A stretch of DNA of 64,000 nt, from assembly GCA_902799765.1 (NCBI GenBank), contig CADCBZ010000006.1:1-64000 (forward strand), read 5' to 3'. Under the pieces are notes generated by a model. That model was not told where the DNA came from and searched no databases. It saw nothing but the letters and a program-made list of their open reading frames with translations. The position numbers and the translations under genes are program-made. How positions within the stretch are numbered: position 1 is the first letter of the stretch; each line of letters starts with the position of its first letter. Origin of the DNA: an uncultured Prevotellaceae bacterium. Its GTDB lineage: Bacteria; Bacteroidota; Bacteroidia; Bacteroidales; Bacteroidaceae. Shown here one piece after another: positions 19,701 through 29,400 of this stretch.

Positions 19701-20902
19701 GCGACAGGCTGCTTACTGAAGCCAGAGAAGCCGGTACCGTGGAAGACTGGGCTCTAGAGGAGTTGGAGAACATGACCGTTAAGGGCAGTCTGATGTATGA
19801 GGAGCATAAGGCCGGAGAAGAGGAAGTGCGCCACATGACTGAGGAACTGAACCACATCATCTGGGAAGTAGAGGAGATGATGCACCATCAGCCACAAAGT
19901 GAAGCATACTACCAGAATTTTACAGCTTACGTCTATGGCGACGCTACGCTTGAAGACGCATTTGCTGAGGTTGGTCGTGAGACTGCCATCGAGACCATCG
20001 CCGCTATCGTATGGGAGGGCAATGATGCCCTGACGGATGAGATGCTCTCTGGCATTGACAACCCGAACCTGCTCGTCTTTGTGAAGGAAGCCTCGAAGGC
20101 ACCTGCCAGCGTGCAGAACGTGGTGATCAACGGTGTAGCCGAAGAGATTATATTGACTGACGCAACAGGCAATAATAACTTCTTCTGCCCACAGCCGTTC
20201 AAGGCACAGAGTATCAGCTACACCCGCAACTTCTCACAGACCACTGAGATAGAGGTCTGCCGTGGTTGGGAGACGATCTCCCTGCCGTTCGACGTGCAGA
20301 GCATCCGTCACGAGAGTCATGGCACACTGGTGCCTTTCGGCGGCGGTAATAGCGGCTATCCCTTCTGGCTCCGTCAGCTCACTGAAAACGGACTGACACA
20401 AGCCACACAGATTGAGGCCAACCGTCCTTACCTTATCAGTATGCCTAACAACAGCATCTACCCGGCTTCCTACAATCAGAACGGCAATGTCACCTTCTCC
20501 GCTACGGATGTCGATATTCCTGAGACGATGACGGAGCCAATCTCTAGTGACGATGTCACCATCCAAGCAGCCTTCCAGCGGATGGCCCAGAGCAGCAGCG
20601 TCTATGCGCTGAATGTGGGTGAGGCACGTGGCGAGTATCCAGAGGGAAGTGTGTTCGAGCAGAACTACCGTGAGATCCGCCCATTCCAGGCTTTCACGAC
20701 TCACAGAGCCGGAACCCGATACATCAGCATAGGTAGTCTGGGCGATCCTAATGATCAGACGACGGGTATTCAAAACCTGATCATAGGAAATGGAGAACGA
20801 AAGAACGATAACTGGTACACACTCGACGGACGCCGTCTGGATGTCAAGCCCACAAAGAAGGGTGTCTATGTGAAAGATGGACGTAAGATTGTGATTAAAT
20901 AA
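16781..20902 (+). CDS. Giant BspA-like (DUF285) repeat surface protein
   Basis: 1373 residues. Signal peptide ends ILASAQ (about residue 20). Two blocks of 26-residue DUF285/BspA leucine-rich repeats, consensus LTSLDVSGFNTxNVTxMxxM-F-x-x-CSS, span about residues 203-488 (eleven units) and 737-892 (six units). Each block is preceded by a helical module (YWEELQSTIEHG, NWQELNYMLEYG) and a YAVLSxDNTVLTFYYD segment; a third helical module follows the second block (about 960-1050). The C-terminal beta region ends in WYTLDGRR ... KKGVY ... GRKIVIK, the tail found on many secreted Prevotella proteins. BspA relatives bind host matrix proteins; adhesion is inferred. Confidence 0.9.
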   Translation: MKKFIFSMICTLLPILASAQESYWEELQSTIEHGTEVLSQAKESGNVHPGLVEELEIVLEKFNEEDYLQEASEWEVRTYTKYFNLIINEIEEAMKGGESDVEPYAVLSDNDTVLTFYYDDQKEARGGMDVGPFNDIDQRGWFEQSGSIEQVVFDESFANCTTITRTTLWFHGFSNLTTITGLEYLKTDNVRDMGLMFSSCSSLTSLDLSTFNTSNVWSMNSMFENCSSLTSLDLSTFNTSNLVSMNRMFRFCTNLTNIDISGFDTSNVMDMRNMFEECEELTSLDLSGFNTSHVKDMSRMFYKCWRLTSLDVSGFNTSNVMDMRGMFYECEALTSLDVSGFNTSKVTDMSNMFEFCPGLTSLDVSGFNTSNVTNMIDMFNYCSGLTSLDVSGFNTQNVTNMQAMFDGCSGLTSLDVTGFNTQNVTNMSSMFAGCSSLTSLDVSGFNTQNVTDMRAMFSGCSSLTSLDVSGFNTQNVTDLGYMFSGCSSLTTIYVGSDWTTDNIVESSGMFEGCVSLVGGNGTQYSQEHMDASYAHIDTEGYPGYFTASSSGEEPNWQELNYMLEYGADVLSRAKESGNVDQWMLEELEMFLNQGHEMYKEHTASAEEVRAMTEDLEWRIREVEEAMKGGGEGGEAEPYAVLSEDNTVLTFYYDNEKDARGGMDVGPFPSSPRRGWQNYVSNIISVVFDATFANCTSVTSTRYWFQAFTKLTSITGLENLNTSNVTDMTLMFNGCSNLTSLDVSHFNTDNVTEMRYMFGDCRNLTSLDVSHFNTRNVQDMTNMFDGCSGLTNLDLRNFDTSSVTEMSHMFEDCTSLISLDVSSFNTSKVSFFNNIFAGCTSLTSLDITNFDTSNATYMAALFKECSSLTSLDLSNFNTTNVTNMETMFGGCTNLTTVYVSNLWSVSNVSASSRMFQNCGSLVGGSGTTYDANNINATYAHIDGGESNPGYLTGINGGSETSEEAWAELHDAVDRGDRLLTEAREAGTVEDWALEELENMTVKGSLMYEEHKAGEEEVRHMTEELNHIIWEVEEMMHHQPQSEAYYQNFTAYVYGDATLEDAFAEVGRETAIETIAAIVWEGNDALTDEMLSGIDNPNLLVFVKEASKAPASVQNVVINGVAEEIILTDATGNNNFFCPQPFKAQSISYTRNFSQTTEIEVCRGWETISLPFDVQSIRHESHGTLVPFGGGNSGYPFWLRQLTENGLTQATQIEANRPYLISMPNNSIYPASYNQNGNVTFSATDVDIPETMTEPISSDDVTIQAAFQRMAQSSSVYALNVGEARGEYPEGSVFEQNYREIRPFQAFTTHRAGTRYISIGSLGDPNDQTTGIQNLIIGNGERKNDNWYTLDGRRLDVKPTKKGVYVKDGRKIVIK
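17387..18244 (+). repeat. Eleven tandem 78-bp repeats, first BspA block
   Basis: Eleven in-frame 78-bp units inside the BspA-like gene, each coding one 26-residue LTSLDxS repeat. The later units are close to identical at DNA level (cctggatgtc recurs exactly 78 bp apart, at 17941 and 18019), so recent unit duplication or gene conversion is likely. Confidence 0.85.
18989..19456 (+). repeat. Six tandem 78-bp repeats, second BspA block
   Basis: Six 78-bp in-frame units with the same 26-residue period as the first block but more divergent in DNA sequence. Confidence 0.8.
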
Positions 20903-20916
20903 TTATCAGATAAGAT

Positions 20917-22722
20917 ATGAGAAAGATACTATCTATCATGCTTCTGGTGCTGCTACCCCTCGGGGTGGCGGCACAGAAGCCTTTAGACGAGGTGGCCCGT
21001 ATTAAGGCCGATGACGACTACATCTGGGGAGAGAACGATCTGATCAGTAAGATCTCCGTCACCGTGCAGAGCGAGACCAGTCTCGACATGCAGCAGATTA
21101 ACGACGGTGACAAGATTGACTCGAAGACGGCGATGGAGGCCGTCATCAAAACCTATGCCGCTGGTAGTCTGACAAACACCAAGAGCATCATCGTCACGCA
21201 CGAGCCGAATGCTTACGTTTTCCGTTACATGGAGAAAGACGAGCTCGAGAAGATTTTCGAGGAACGCGAGGACCGTATCATCAGCTACGTCTATACGGCT
21301 CAGAATGCCGAGCGCGAAGGTCGTATCGACGATGCCCTGCGTAACTACTACTGGGGCTTCTGCCTGCTGAAGAGTCTGCAGCATCCTAATAAAGTGAAAA
21401 TAGAACAGGACGGCGTGAAGCACACGCTCATCGTGTGGATCCCAGAGCAGATCAACCTGCTGCTCAGCAACATCAAGACCGAGGTTGCGAAGATTGACGG
21501 CAACGTGGTTGACCTCCTTATCACCTATAAGGGTAAACCTGTTACCAGTCTCGATTTCCGTTTCATGGACGGTCAGAACTACAGCTTCATCAACTCCGCC
21601 AAAGACGGACTCTCACAGATTGAACTCCATCCCGCCACACCAACCGACAAACTCCAGTTGAAGTACGAATATGAGTTTACAGGCCAGATGCGTCAGGACC
21701 GCGAGCTCGAGATGGTGATGGACGTGTTCAACGCCACCCCCTTCCCTAAGGCAACGGTGGTGGTGAACGGTGGTACCAAGAAAGAGATGAAACAGGTGCA
21801 GCAACAATACCAGGCAGCCGTCGAGGGTATGTCACAGGTGCAACATGCTACCGCCGTCAAGTCGCCCAACTTCTACGCCTCCACCATCGAGAAGGTGGTC
21901 AACGCCATCCGCAGCAGGAACTATGACAACGTGAAGGGGCTCTTTACCGAAGAGGGTTACGACATGTTCACCCGCCTCATTAACTACGGCACGGCCACCA
22001 TCCTCGGCAAGCCTGAGTTGCATTTCTACCAGCTCAACGGCCGCGTCATCTGTCGTAGTGTACCTATGAAGTTCGCTTTCAAGAACAACAACCGCTCGTT
22101 TGTTGAGGATGTCACCTTTACCTTCGGCGCCGACCAGCTTATCGAGTCCATCGCCTTTGGTCTCGACAAGGCAGCCCGCGACGACATCTTCAACCGTGAG
22201 GCCCGTGGCTGGAACGACAGCATCCGCATGGTCATCGCCACCTTCCTTGAGAACTATAAGACGGCCTTCGCCCTGAAGCGTGCCGACTATATCAAAAGCA
22301 TCTTCGACGACGATGCCATCATCATCGTGGGCCACGTTATCAAAAAAGCCCAGAAGACGGCCGAGAACGAAAGATACCTCGACAATGAGGTGGTGAAACA
22401 TACGCGCTACAGCAAGCAGGAGTATATCCGCAACGTAGAACGCAGTTTCAAGAGCAACCAGTTCATCAACATCCGCTTTACTGATAATGACGTGAAGAAG
22501 ATGGGTGTTGGCGAGGATACTTATGGCATTCAGATCCATCAGGACTACTACTCCTCAACTTATGCCGACACTGGCTATCTCTTCCTGATGGTTGATCTCA
22601 ATGACCCTGACCTGCCTTGTATCAAGGTACGAACGTGGCAACCTAAGCGCGATCCGAACATCAACGGCAACTTCGACAAGAGCGACCGCTATTACGGGCT
22701 CATCTATGGCGGAAACTTTTAA
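20917..22722 (+). CDS. LPP20-like secreted protein with NTF2-like C-terminal region
   Basis: 601 residues with signal peptide ending GVAAQ. The N-terminal part (about 25-140) resembles LPP20/FlgT-like domains; a central beta region (150-290) has the VTYKGKPV-type fold signature; the C-terminal two-thirds contains two NTF2/SnoaL-like segments (about 305-420 and 435-590; for example IRSRNYDNVKGLFTEEGYD and FKSNQFINIRFTDNDVKKM). Domain calls are by appearance only. Fourteen nt after the BspA-like gene, so probably the last gene of that operon. Confidence 0.6.
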   Translation: MRKILSIMLLVLLPLGVAAQKPLDEVARIKADDDYIWGENDLISKISVTVQSETSLDMQQINDGDKIDSKTAMEAVIKTYAAGSLTNTKSIIVTHEPNAYVFRYMEKDELEKIFEEREDRIISYVYTAQNAEREGRIDDALRNYYWGFCLLKSLQHPNKVKIEQDGVKHTLIVWIPEQINLLLSNIKTEVAKIDGNVVDLLITYKGKPVTSLDFRFMDGQNYSFINSAKDGLSQIELHPATPTDKLQLKYEYEFTGQMRQDRELEMVMDVFNATPFPKATVVVNGGTKKEMKQVQQQYQAAVEGMSQVQHATAVKSPNFYASTIEKVVNAIRSRNYDNVKGLFTEEGYDMFTRLINYGTATILGKPELHFYQLNGRVICRSVPMKFAFKNNNRSFVEDVTFTFGADQLIESIAFGLDKAARDDIFNREARGWNDSIRMVIATFLENYKTAFALKRADYIKSIFDDDAIIIVGHVIKKAQKTAENERYLDNEVVKHTRYSKQEYIRNVERSFKSNQFINIRFTDNDVKKMGVGEDTYGIQIHQDYYSSTYADTGYLFLMVDLNDPDLPCIKVRTWQPKRDPNINGNFDKSDRYYGLIYGGNF

Positions 22723-22731
22723 CAATAAATA

Positions 22732-22763
22732 TTTGGAAGTTTCAGAATTAATTCCTATCTTTG
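22732..22763 (+). promoter_or_regulatory. Promoter (-33 and -7) for the 22.8-36.3 kb operon
   Basis: TTTG at 22732-22735 (within TTTGGAAGTTTC) and TATCTTTG at 22756-22763, 20 nt apart, followed by a 53-nt A-rich leader before the ATG at 22817. Near-copy of the promoter at 13098. Twelve genes follow with gaps of 35 nt or less. Confidence 0.75.
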
Positions 22764-22816
22764 CCCCCAAATGCAACTAAAAAACAAAACAATAATATTA
22801 CAAAAAATTTAGGATT

Positions 22817-23629
22817 ATGAAATTAATGAAGTCATTTACTATTTTAGCCTTGGCGCTATTCGTATCTGTAAGTACATACGCCCAGAAGAAGCATTTCGAG
22901 GGTGAGATCATCTATTCCGTATCGATAACGCTCGACAAGACCGCCCGTAAATTCATTAAGGATGCTGAGGGAGAATACAATGTCAAGACCGTCTTTAAGA
23001 ACGGCAACGAGAAATCACAGGAGAACTTTTTCGGAAGTATCACCTACATCTTCCGTGACAAGGACATGTGCTATGGTTATAGTCCCCTGACAAAGAAGGG
23101 CTACAAGTGTAAATACTCTGAATCCATCAAGTATTACGACAAGGTACGCCAGACTGTTGACAACACCGTGAAGCCCACTGGCGAAACCAAGGAGGCTTTC
23201 GGCATCACCTTTGAGCACTTCAAGGGTCAGCAGAGCACTACTACAGACCTGCTCGGCGCCAAGCTCACCGGTACTGAGGACCACGACTACTGGGTATGTC
23301 GGGATTACGATGAGAATTACATCATGAGCATCAAGATTCCCGGACTCTATGAGAGCTTCGACTGGCTCGCCAAGATGAGATTGCCACTGATGGGCAGCTT
23401 CGACCAGCACTTGGAGATCAGTATCGAGGAGCTGAACCAGCGCGAGGTGAAGGACGAGGAATTTGACCTGCCCGAAGATGTGACCTTCAACGACGTATCG
23501 GATATGGCACAGATGGAGCAGAAGCTGAAGAGCGACTACAAGAAATATACCAAGGCCCAGGGCAAGAAGAAGGGCGAGGACGTAAAACGTGAAGGTGCCG
23601 CCAAGGTGAAAGGCGAATGGGACTTCTAA
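22817..23629 (+). CDS. Secreted protein of unrecognised family ending GEWDF (DUF4412-like)
   Basis: 270 residues, signal peptide ending VSTYAQ. The mature part starts KKHFEGEIIYSVSI, has beta-rich sequence with a YWVCRDYDENYIMSIKIPGLYE stretch (shown in two parts: a DYDENY core and IPGLYE), and a Lys-rich tail ending KVKGEWDF. The 503-residue protein at 37446-38957 has the same FEGEI(V/I)Y start, the same IPGL/VPGI segment and the same ending TDGEWDF, so they are paralogues. Weakly like DUF4412. First gene of the long operon and immediately upstream of a LIREIK-family gene, an order repeated at 36.3-39.0 kb. Confidence 0.6.
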   Translation: MKLMKSFTILALALFVSVSTYAQKKHFEGEIIYSVSITLDKTARKFIKDAEGEYNVKTVFKNGNEKSQENFFGSITYIFRDKDMCYGYSPLTKKGYKCKYSESIKYYDKVRQTVDNTVKPTGETKEAFGITFEHFKGQQSTTTDLLGAKLTGTEDHDYWVCRDYDENYIMSIKIPGLYESFDWLAKMRLPLMGSFDQHLEISIEELNQREVKDEEFDLPEDVTFNDVSDMAQMEQKLKSDYKKYTKAQGKKKGEDVKREGAAKVKGEWDF

Positions 23630-23641
23630 CAACTTACCAGA

Positions 23642-24859
23642 ATGAGAAAACTGTTTTTGACCATATTGGGTATCCTGACCGTGCAGGCTGTTCTCGCCCA
23701 GACCGACGAGAGCCAGAAATACATGCGCGGCTCGCTCTGTATGATGATGGTGGAACACCCCACTTTGGAATACAACAAGGATATTGAACAGGTGTTCGAG
23801 AAGATGGATATCCCCGAACGTTTCAATAGCCACGACCTGGGTGTACGCATTATCCGCTTCGCCAACGACAAGGACCAACAGGCCAACATCACGATTTTCG
23901 CCAAGGACAACCAATTGGGTAAGAAGTTTGTGTCGAAGTGGTTCGGCAGGAACAAGAAAACCGGTGCCTTCAAGATCGACCTGGTGAAAGAGCGCGGTAA
24001 CTACAACGCCACGAAGGCCGACGTGGAAAATGCTTTGCGACAACATAGGGGGCTTTCCATCCTGGAAGATGCAGGCGAGAACCTGATAGGCCACACCTAT
24101 TGGGTGGTGAATGATGTCAAATACGTGAACCAAGGTAACTTCTTCAAAGGCATGAAAGACGCGACAAACCTTGCAATGAGCGGCGTACAAGCCGCCTCAA
24201 CAAAGGGAAAGTCGTTAGAGAAAGCCTTCGATAACAAAGCTGCCGAAGCTTTCGACTTCTTAGATGATATCAAGGGCTTCCGTGTGAAGATCACCTCCTA
24301 CCTGTTCCGTCTGAAGTGGAATGAGGATATTCAGAACATCTTCTACAGCAACTACTATACCGACGAGCCTGAGAATGAGCCGGACAAGGTGAAAGGATTC
24401 GTGAACGACAAGGACTTGTTCTCATTAGAATATGTCGGTTCCGTCACGAACACCAGCAGTAAGACATCTTTGTCGGGTGTGACCAGCAATGAGGCGATGA
24501 TCCGTAAAGTGTGTACCCGTGCGTTCGACAAGAACATCGCCGACCTGCAGCACGAGTTTGCCGATTTCCGCATCAAGGCGCTATTGGTAAGCACTGAACC
24601 GCTGAAGGCATACGTAGGTATGAAGGAGGACATTACGGAGAGCTCCCGCTATGAGGTTTTGGAGACGGAGATAGACGAACGCGGTGTGACCAAGTATAAG
24701 CGTGTCGGTGTGATTAAACCCATCCCCGGAAAGATCTGGGACAACCGCTATATGGCTTCAGAAGAAGGATCCAGTGAGTCAAAACTCGACGCCACTTATT
24801 TCGAGAAAGTATCGGGCGGAGAGTTCTACAGCGGATACCTGATTCGTGAGATTAAGTAA
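23642..24859 (+). CDS. LIREIK-family secreted protein, copy 1
   Basis: 405 residues, signal peptide ending AVLAQ. I do not recognise the family. Two paralogues in the window (35028-36263 plus strand, 36280-37458 minus strand) share the motifs SxxxxLxxHPxxEY, IPERFNSHDLGV, KWFGRNKKTGAF, VKERGxYxA, LxDAGENLIxHTY, KITSYLFRLKWNEDI, YVGSVxxxSxKTSL, VCTRAxDKNIAxLQ and the C terminus YLIREIK. Mostly mixed alpha/beta with no membrane segment, so it is expected in the periplasm. Twelve nt after the GEWDF gene. Confidence 0.65.
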   Translation: MRKLFLTILGILTVQAVLAQTDESQKYMRGSLCMMMVEHPTLEYNKDIEQVFEKMDIPERFNSHDLGVRIIRFANDKDQQANITIFAKDNQLGKKFVSKWFGRNKKTGAFKIDLVKERGNYNATKADVENALRQHRGLSILEDAGENLIGHTYWVVNDVKYVNQGNFFKGMKDATNLAMSGVQAASTKGKSLEKAFDNKAAEAFDFLDDIKGFRVKITSYLFRLKWNEDIQNIFYSNYYTDEPENEPDKVKGFVNDKDLFSLEYVGSVTNTSSKTSLSGVTSNEAMIRKVCTRAFDKNIADLQHEFADFRIKALLVSTEPLKAYVGMKEDITESSRYEVLETEIDERGVTKYKRVGVIKPIPGKIWDNRYMASEEGSSESKLDATYFEKVSGGEFYSGYLIREIK

Positions 24860-24882
24860 CACATTAATTAATAACAAAAACA

Positions 24883-25515
24883 ATGAAGATTATGAAAACA
24901 ATGAAGATTTTCGCAACATTACTCATGTTGTTCGCCTTTACGGCAAGTGTGAATGCACAGTTTCTGACGAAAGAGCAGGAAAAGGCTGTGAAGAAAGACG
25001 TGAAGAAATTTGAGAAGGAAGGCTGGAAGGTAAAGCCGGGAACCCCCTCGATCTCCATGCAGCTGACCAAGAGCTATCAGATGGCGTGGGAAAGGACGTC
25101 CGAGGGCACCGACATGTGGATCATGGGTGAAGGCAGCAGCATCGGTTCCATCTATGATGCCGCCCGCACACAGGCTATGACTGTGGCTCAGGGAGAGATT
25201 GCCCGTAAGATGAAGACCGACATGACAACCCAGATTGAGCAGAGCCTCGCCAATGAACAGTTTGAGCAGAAGCAGGCCGAGTCGATTGCACAGACCGTAG
25301 TGACAGCCATGGGTAAGAGTGTGGATCAGACCATCGGTCGTCCCAGCTCACTCGTTGAGATGTACCGTGACCTGCCCAACGGCAACGTGGAAGTGCTGGT
25401 TCGACTGGCAGTCTCTACGGCTAAGTTAGACGGCCTGACAAAGCAAGGTATCGAGAGAGCCCGCAGAGAAGCTCTTGAGAAACGCGTCGGAGAAGTAAAG
25501 GACAAGATGGAATGA
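24883..25515 (+). CDS. LPP20-like secreted protein
   Basis: 210 residues, signal peptide ending SVNAQ. The body fits the LPP20-type pattern: GEGSSIGSIYDAARTQAMTVAQGEIARKM followed by a helical region and NGNVEVLVRLAVST (shown in short parts: GEGSSIG, AQGEIARKM, VEVLVRLAV). Loosely paralogous to 39870-40652. Start could be the first, fifth or seventh codon; each gives a signal peptide. The stop overlaps the next start by 4 nt (ATGA), coupling it to the DUF4384-like protein. Confidence 0.6.
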   Translation: MKIMKTMKIFATLLMLFAFTASVNAQFLTKEQEKAVKKDVKKFEKEGWKVKPGTPSISMQLTKSYQMAWERTSEGTDMWIMGEGSSIGSIYDAARTQAMTVAQGEIARKMKTDMTTQIEQSLANEQFEQKQAESIAQTVVTAMGKSVDQTIGRPSSLVEMYRDLPNGNVEVLVRLAVSTAKLDGLTKQGIERARREALEKRVGEVKDKME

Positions 25516-26414
25516 GACGTTGTATCATCCTACTGACAGTGTTCTCCTGGGTGCTGGCTATCAGCGCTCAGGAGAATAGTCGTGAAAAGACGGCAAAGGG
25601 AAGCTATACTTATGAGATTCCCAAGAACATGTCGTATGAACAGGCTTGTCAGGTAGTTCTCATCAAAGCACAAAACGATGCCATCGCCGAGGCCTTTGGT
25701 CTGTCGGTAAGTGACGAAAACAACATTTTCATCTCCAATATCAACGGTAAGTCGAGTACTGACTTCCATTCTGCCACCCGTGGCTCAGTGAGAGGTGTGT
25801 GGCTGGCCGACAAGAAGCCTGCACAATATGAGAAATTCCTGCAGGACAACAGAGACTGGGTGAAGGTGACCGTTGAGGGAAAAGTCCGTGAGATTGTGAG
25901 TGCCGGCATCGACTTCGAGGTGGCGCCCATCCGTTATATGGCCGACAAGGAATTAGCTACCGATGTCTTCAAGAACAATGATAACTTCTTCCTTTATTTC
26001 AAGTCGCCTGTCGATGGATACCTGACCGTTTTCTTGTTTGACATCCAGGCAGGGCAGGCCTTTTGTTTGCTTCCCTATCAGGACGTAGGCACAGGATCCT
26101 ATCCCATTAAGTTCAATGAAGAATATTACTTCTTCTCGCCCGATCACGCCAAAGCTGACGATGGAAAGGTCGACGAACTCGTACTCACCTGTACCGAAGG
26201 GAAACCGGAGGAGTACAACCAACTGTTTATCATCTTCTCTCCGAACAAATTTGCGAAGAAGATGTCCACCATCGGAGAGAAACAGCTCACCGACGATTTG
26301 GTGATTCCCAGCTCATTAGAATACGAGGACTTCAACAAATGGCTGATGAAATGCCAGCAGAAGGACGAAGAGATGGAGGTAAGACGCATCCCCATCAAGA
26401 TTACTCATAACTAA
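25512..26414 (+). CDS. DUF4384-like periplasmic protein
   Basis: 300 residues, signal peptide ending AISAQ. N-terminal half: LPP20-like segment with KAQNDAIAEAFGLSVSDEN and VKGEVREI-like strand (VEGKVREIVSAG). C-terminal half: DUF4384 features, FFLYFKSPVDGYLTVFL, FCLLPYQ and EEYYFFS, ending IPIKITHN. DUF4384 domains are commonly linked with caspase-like proteases in other bacteria. A diverged paralogue lies at 43594-44454 and ends IPITIRK. A role as sensor or regulator of the caspases is inferred from context. Confidence 0.72.
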   Translation: MRRCIILLTVFSWVLAISAQENSREKTAKGSYTYEIPKNMSYEQACQVVLIKAQNDAIAEAFGLSVSDENNIFISNINGKSSTDFHSATRGSVRGVWLADKKPAQYEKFLQDNRDWVKVTVEGKVREIVSAGIDFEVAPIRYMADKELATDVFKNNDNFFLYFKSPVDGYLTVFLFDIQAGQAFCLLPYQDVGTGSYPIKFNEEYYFFSPDHAKADDGKVDELVLTCTEGKPEEYNQLFIIFSPNKFAKKMSTIGEKQLTDDLVIPSSLEYEDFNKWLMKCQQKDEEMEVRRIPIKITHN

Positions 26415-26428
26415 ACAACATTATCAAT

Positions 26429-29400
26429 ATGAAAAAGCTAACGCTCATACTACTGTTGTTGCAACTATGCATGGGTTACACTTATGCACAGAGACAACAA
26501 AGGCAGAGAGGTAATCTGCAACAAAAAGTTCAGCAGAACAAGAATACAAGCTACGATGAGTTTGTCAAACAGACAAACGCCAAGTACCAGGCTTTCCGCG
26601 ATAGTGTCAATGCCCAATATGCCTCCTTCATGGAAAAGGTATGGAAGGATTATCCCATCGAAGAGGCCGAGAAGGTGCCTGAAGAGAAACAGATAGAACC
26701 TGAAGTCTATGATCCGGAGAATGACGAACAATACCTTGCCGAGAAGAAACGCCTGGAAGAGGAGCAGAAGCTGGCTGAGGAGAAGAAACAGCGCGAGGCT
26801 GAGCAGCAGCAGTTAGCCGAGCAGAAACAGCAGCAGGAACAACAGCAACAGCAGCTTGCCGAGCAGCAGAAGCAGCAGGAGCAACAGCAACAGCAACTCG
26901 CCGAGCAGCAGAAGCAGCAGGAGCAACAGCAACAGCAACTCGCCGAGCAACAGAAGCAGCAGGAGCAACAGCAACAGCAACTCGCCGAGCAGCAGAAGCA
27001 GCAGGATGAGCAACTGAAGCTCTTGGCTGAGGAGAAACAGAAGCAACAGCAAGAGCAACAGCAGTTAGCTGAGGAGAAGCAGAAACAAGAACAGGAGCAG
27101 CAGCGTCTGGCCCAAGAGAAGCAGAAGCAAGAACAGGAGCAGCAACGTCTGGCTCAGGAGAAGCAGAAGCAGGAGCAGGAGTTACAGCGATTAGCTCAGG
27201 AAAAACAGAAGCAGCAGGAACAGCAACAGCAGATTCTTGCTGACCAGAAAAAGCAACAGGAAGAACAACAACGCTTAGCCAAAGAGAAGCAGAAGCAGGA
27301 ACAGGAGCTGAAGCAGTTGTCTCAGGAGAAGCAGAAGCAGGAGCAGGAATTGCAGCGTCTTCAGGAAGAGAAGAAGAAGCAGGAGCAGGAGCGCCAGCAG
27401 CTCTTGGCAGAGCGTAAGAAATTAGAGCAGGAACAGAAGCTCTTAGCCGAACAGAAAAAGAAACAGGAGGAACAGCAGAAGCTCTTGGAGAAGCAGAAGA
27501 AGCAGGATGAGTTGAATAAGCTCCTTGCCGAAAAGAAAAAGAAAGAGGAGGAAGAACGCCTGTTAGCAGAGAAGAAAAAGCAGCAGGAGCAGCAACAGAA
27601 AGCCCTTGAGGAGCAGCAGCGCCAGCAACAGGAACAACAGCGCATTCTCGATGAGAAGAAGAAACAGCAGGAGGAGCAGCAGCGACTCCTTGCTGAACAG
27701 CAGAAGAAGCAGCAGGAAGAGCTCCGTTTGTTGGAAGAGAAGAAAAAGCAGCAGCAAGAAGAGCTGCGCCAGTTGGAAGAGAAGAAGCACCAGCAGGAGC
27801 AGGAGCAGAAACTCTTAGCAGAGAAGCAGAAGAAACAGGAACAGGAACAGCAGCTCTTGGCAGAAAAAAAGCGTAAGCAGGAACAGGAGCAGCAGCTCTT
27901 AGCTGAGAAAAAGAAGAAACAAGAGGAGAAGGAACGTCAGTTAGCCGAGAAGAAAAAGCAGCAAGAGGAGAAAGAACGCCTCTTAGCCGAGAAGAAGAAA
28001 AAACAGGAAGAGGAACAGCGTCAACTGGCTGAGAAGAAAAAGCAGCAGGAGGAACAGCAGCGACTCTTAGCCGAGAAGAAGAAACAGCAGGAAGAGCAGC
28101 AGCGCCAGCTGGCTGAGAAGAAAAAGCAGCAGGAAGAGCAGCAGCGTCAACTGGCTGAGAAGAAACGTCAGCAGGAGGAGCAGCAGCGACTCTTAGCCGA
28201 GAAGAAGAAGCAACAGGAGGAGAAGGAGCGTCAACTGGCTGAACAGAAGAAAAAGTTAGAAGAGGAGAAGTCGAAGCCCATCGTGGCTCAGCCGATTCCT
28301 GTGCCTGAGGAGAAGCCCCAACCCAAGCCCATCGGTGGCGACATTCCTAAGCCTGAGACACCTCAGAAGGACGTGGCGGGCGCAAATAGCTTCCAGTTCT
28401 ATGGTACACCGATGAATGTGAGATGGGGCAAGGCAGCACAGTTCAAGCTGAAGGGTAACGACGAGAAGGCTTTTGCCGCCGCTTACCGCGAGTTGACGAG
28501 CGCAGACTATAACGACTTGTTGGCCGACTGTATCAAACTCCGCAAGGAGAATAACCTCTGCGACTGGGCCTATTATAAGATGCTCGAGGCATTAGCTCAG
28601 GCTGCCTGCGGCAAAGGCACTAACGAGGCTGTATTCCTACAGGGTGTGCTGTTCTCACAGTCAGGCTACCAAATGCGCTTTGCTTTCGACAGTCAGCATA
28701 AGCTTCACCTGCTGAGCCGTATTGAGGGATTCGCCTACAATTACAACTACTTCGTATCCGACGGACAGATATTCTTCCTGCTCGATGGTTCCAAGGAGAA
28801 GAGTCTCCATATCTGCGAGGCTAAGTTCGACAAGGAGCAGGAGATGGATCTCGACCACTCGACATTGCCAAAACTGAAGAAGGACATGTCGGACAACCGC
28901 CAGGTGGTATCCAATTTCGTGAAGTTAGATGCCCAGACTGCAGTCAATAAGAACATGATCAACTTCTTCAACGACTATCCCATCGCCGGTCCCGGCAAAG
29001 ATAAGGATGTGACGCTGAAGTGGTATAAGTATGGTAACCTGCCCATGACCCAGGAGCTGAAAGACAAGCTCTATCCACAGTTGAAAGCCAAGATCGGCAC
29101 ACTGCCGAAGGTTACCGCTGCGAATATGCTGCTGAGTTGGATTCAGTATGGTTTGGAGTACATGCTCGACGAGAAGGTGTGGGGACACGACCGTCCGTTC
29201 TTCGCCGAAGAGAGCCTTTACTATCCGTATGCCGACTGCGAAGACCGTGCCGTACTGTTCTCACAGTTAGTTCGCGACCTGCTTGACCTTGATGTCATCC
29301 TGGTCTATAATGCCAACCCTGGACACCTCTATACGGCAGTAGCTTTCAATGAGGACGTACCTGGCGACTATATCATGGTTAACAACAGGAAGTTCATGGT

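Noticed and set aside
23015..24190. 391-codon minus-strand frame across the GEWDF and LIREIK genes
   Set aside because: Antisense shadow of two well-supported signal-peptide proteins; histidine/leucine-rich without a domain.
26813..27058. Poly-leucine protein on the minus strand
   Set aside because: Leucine runs are just the reverse reading of CAG-rich glutamine codons in the coiled-coil gene.
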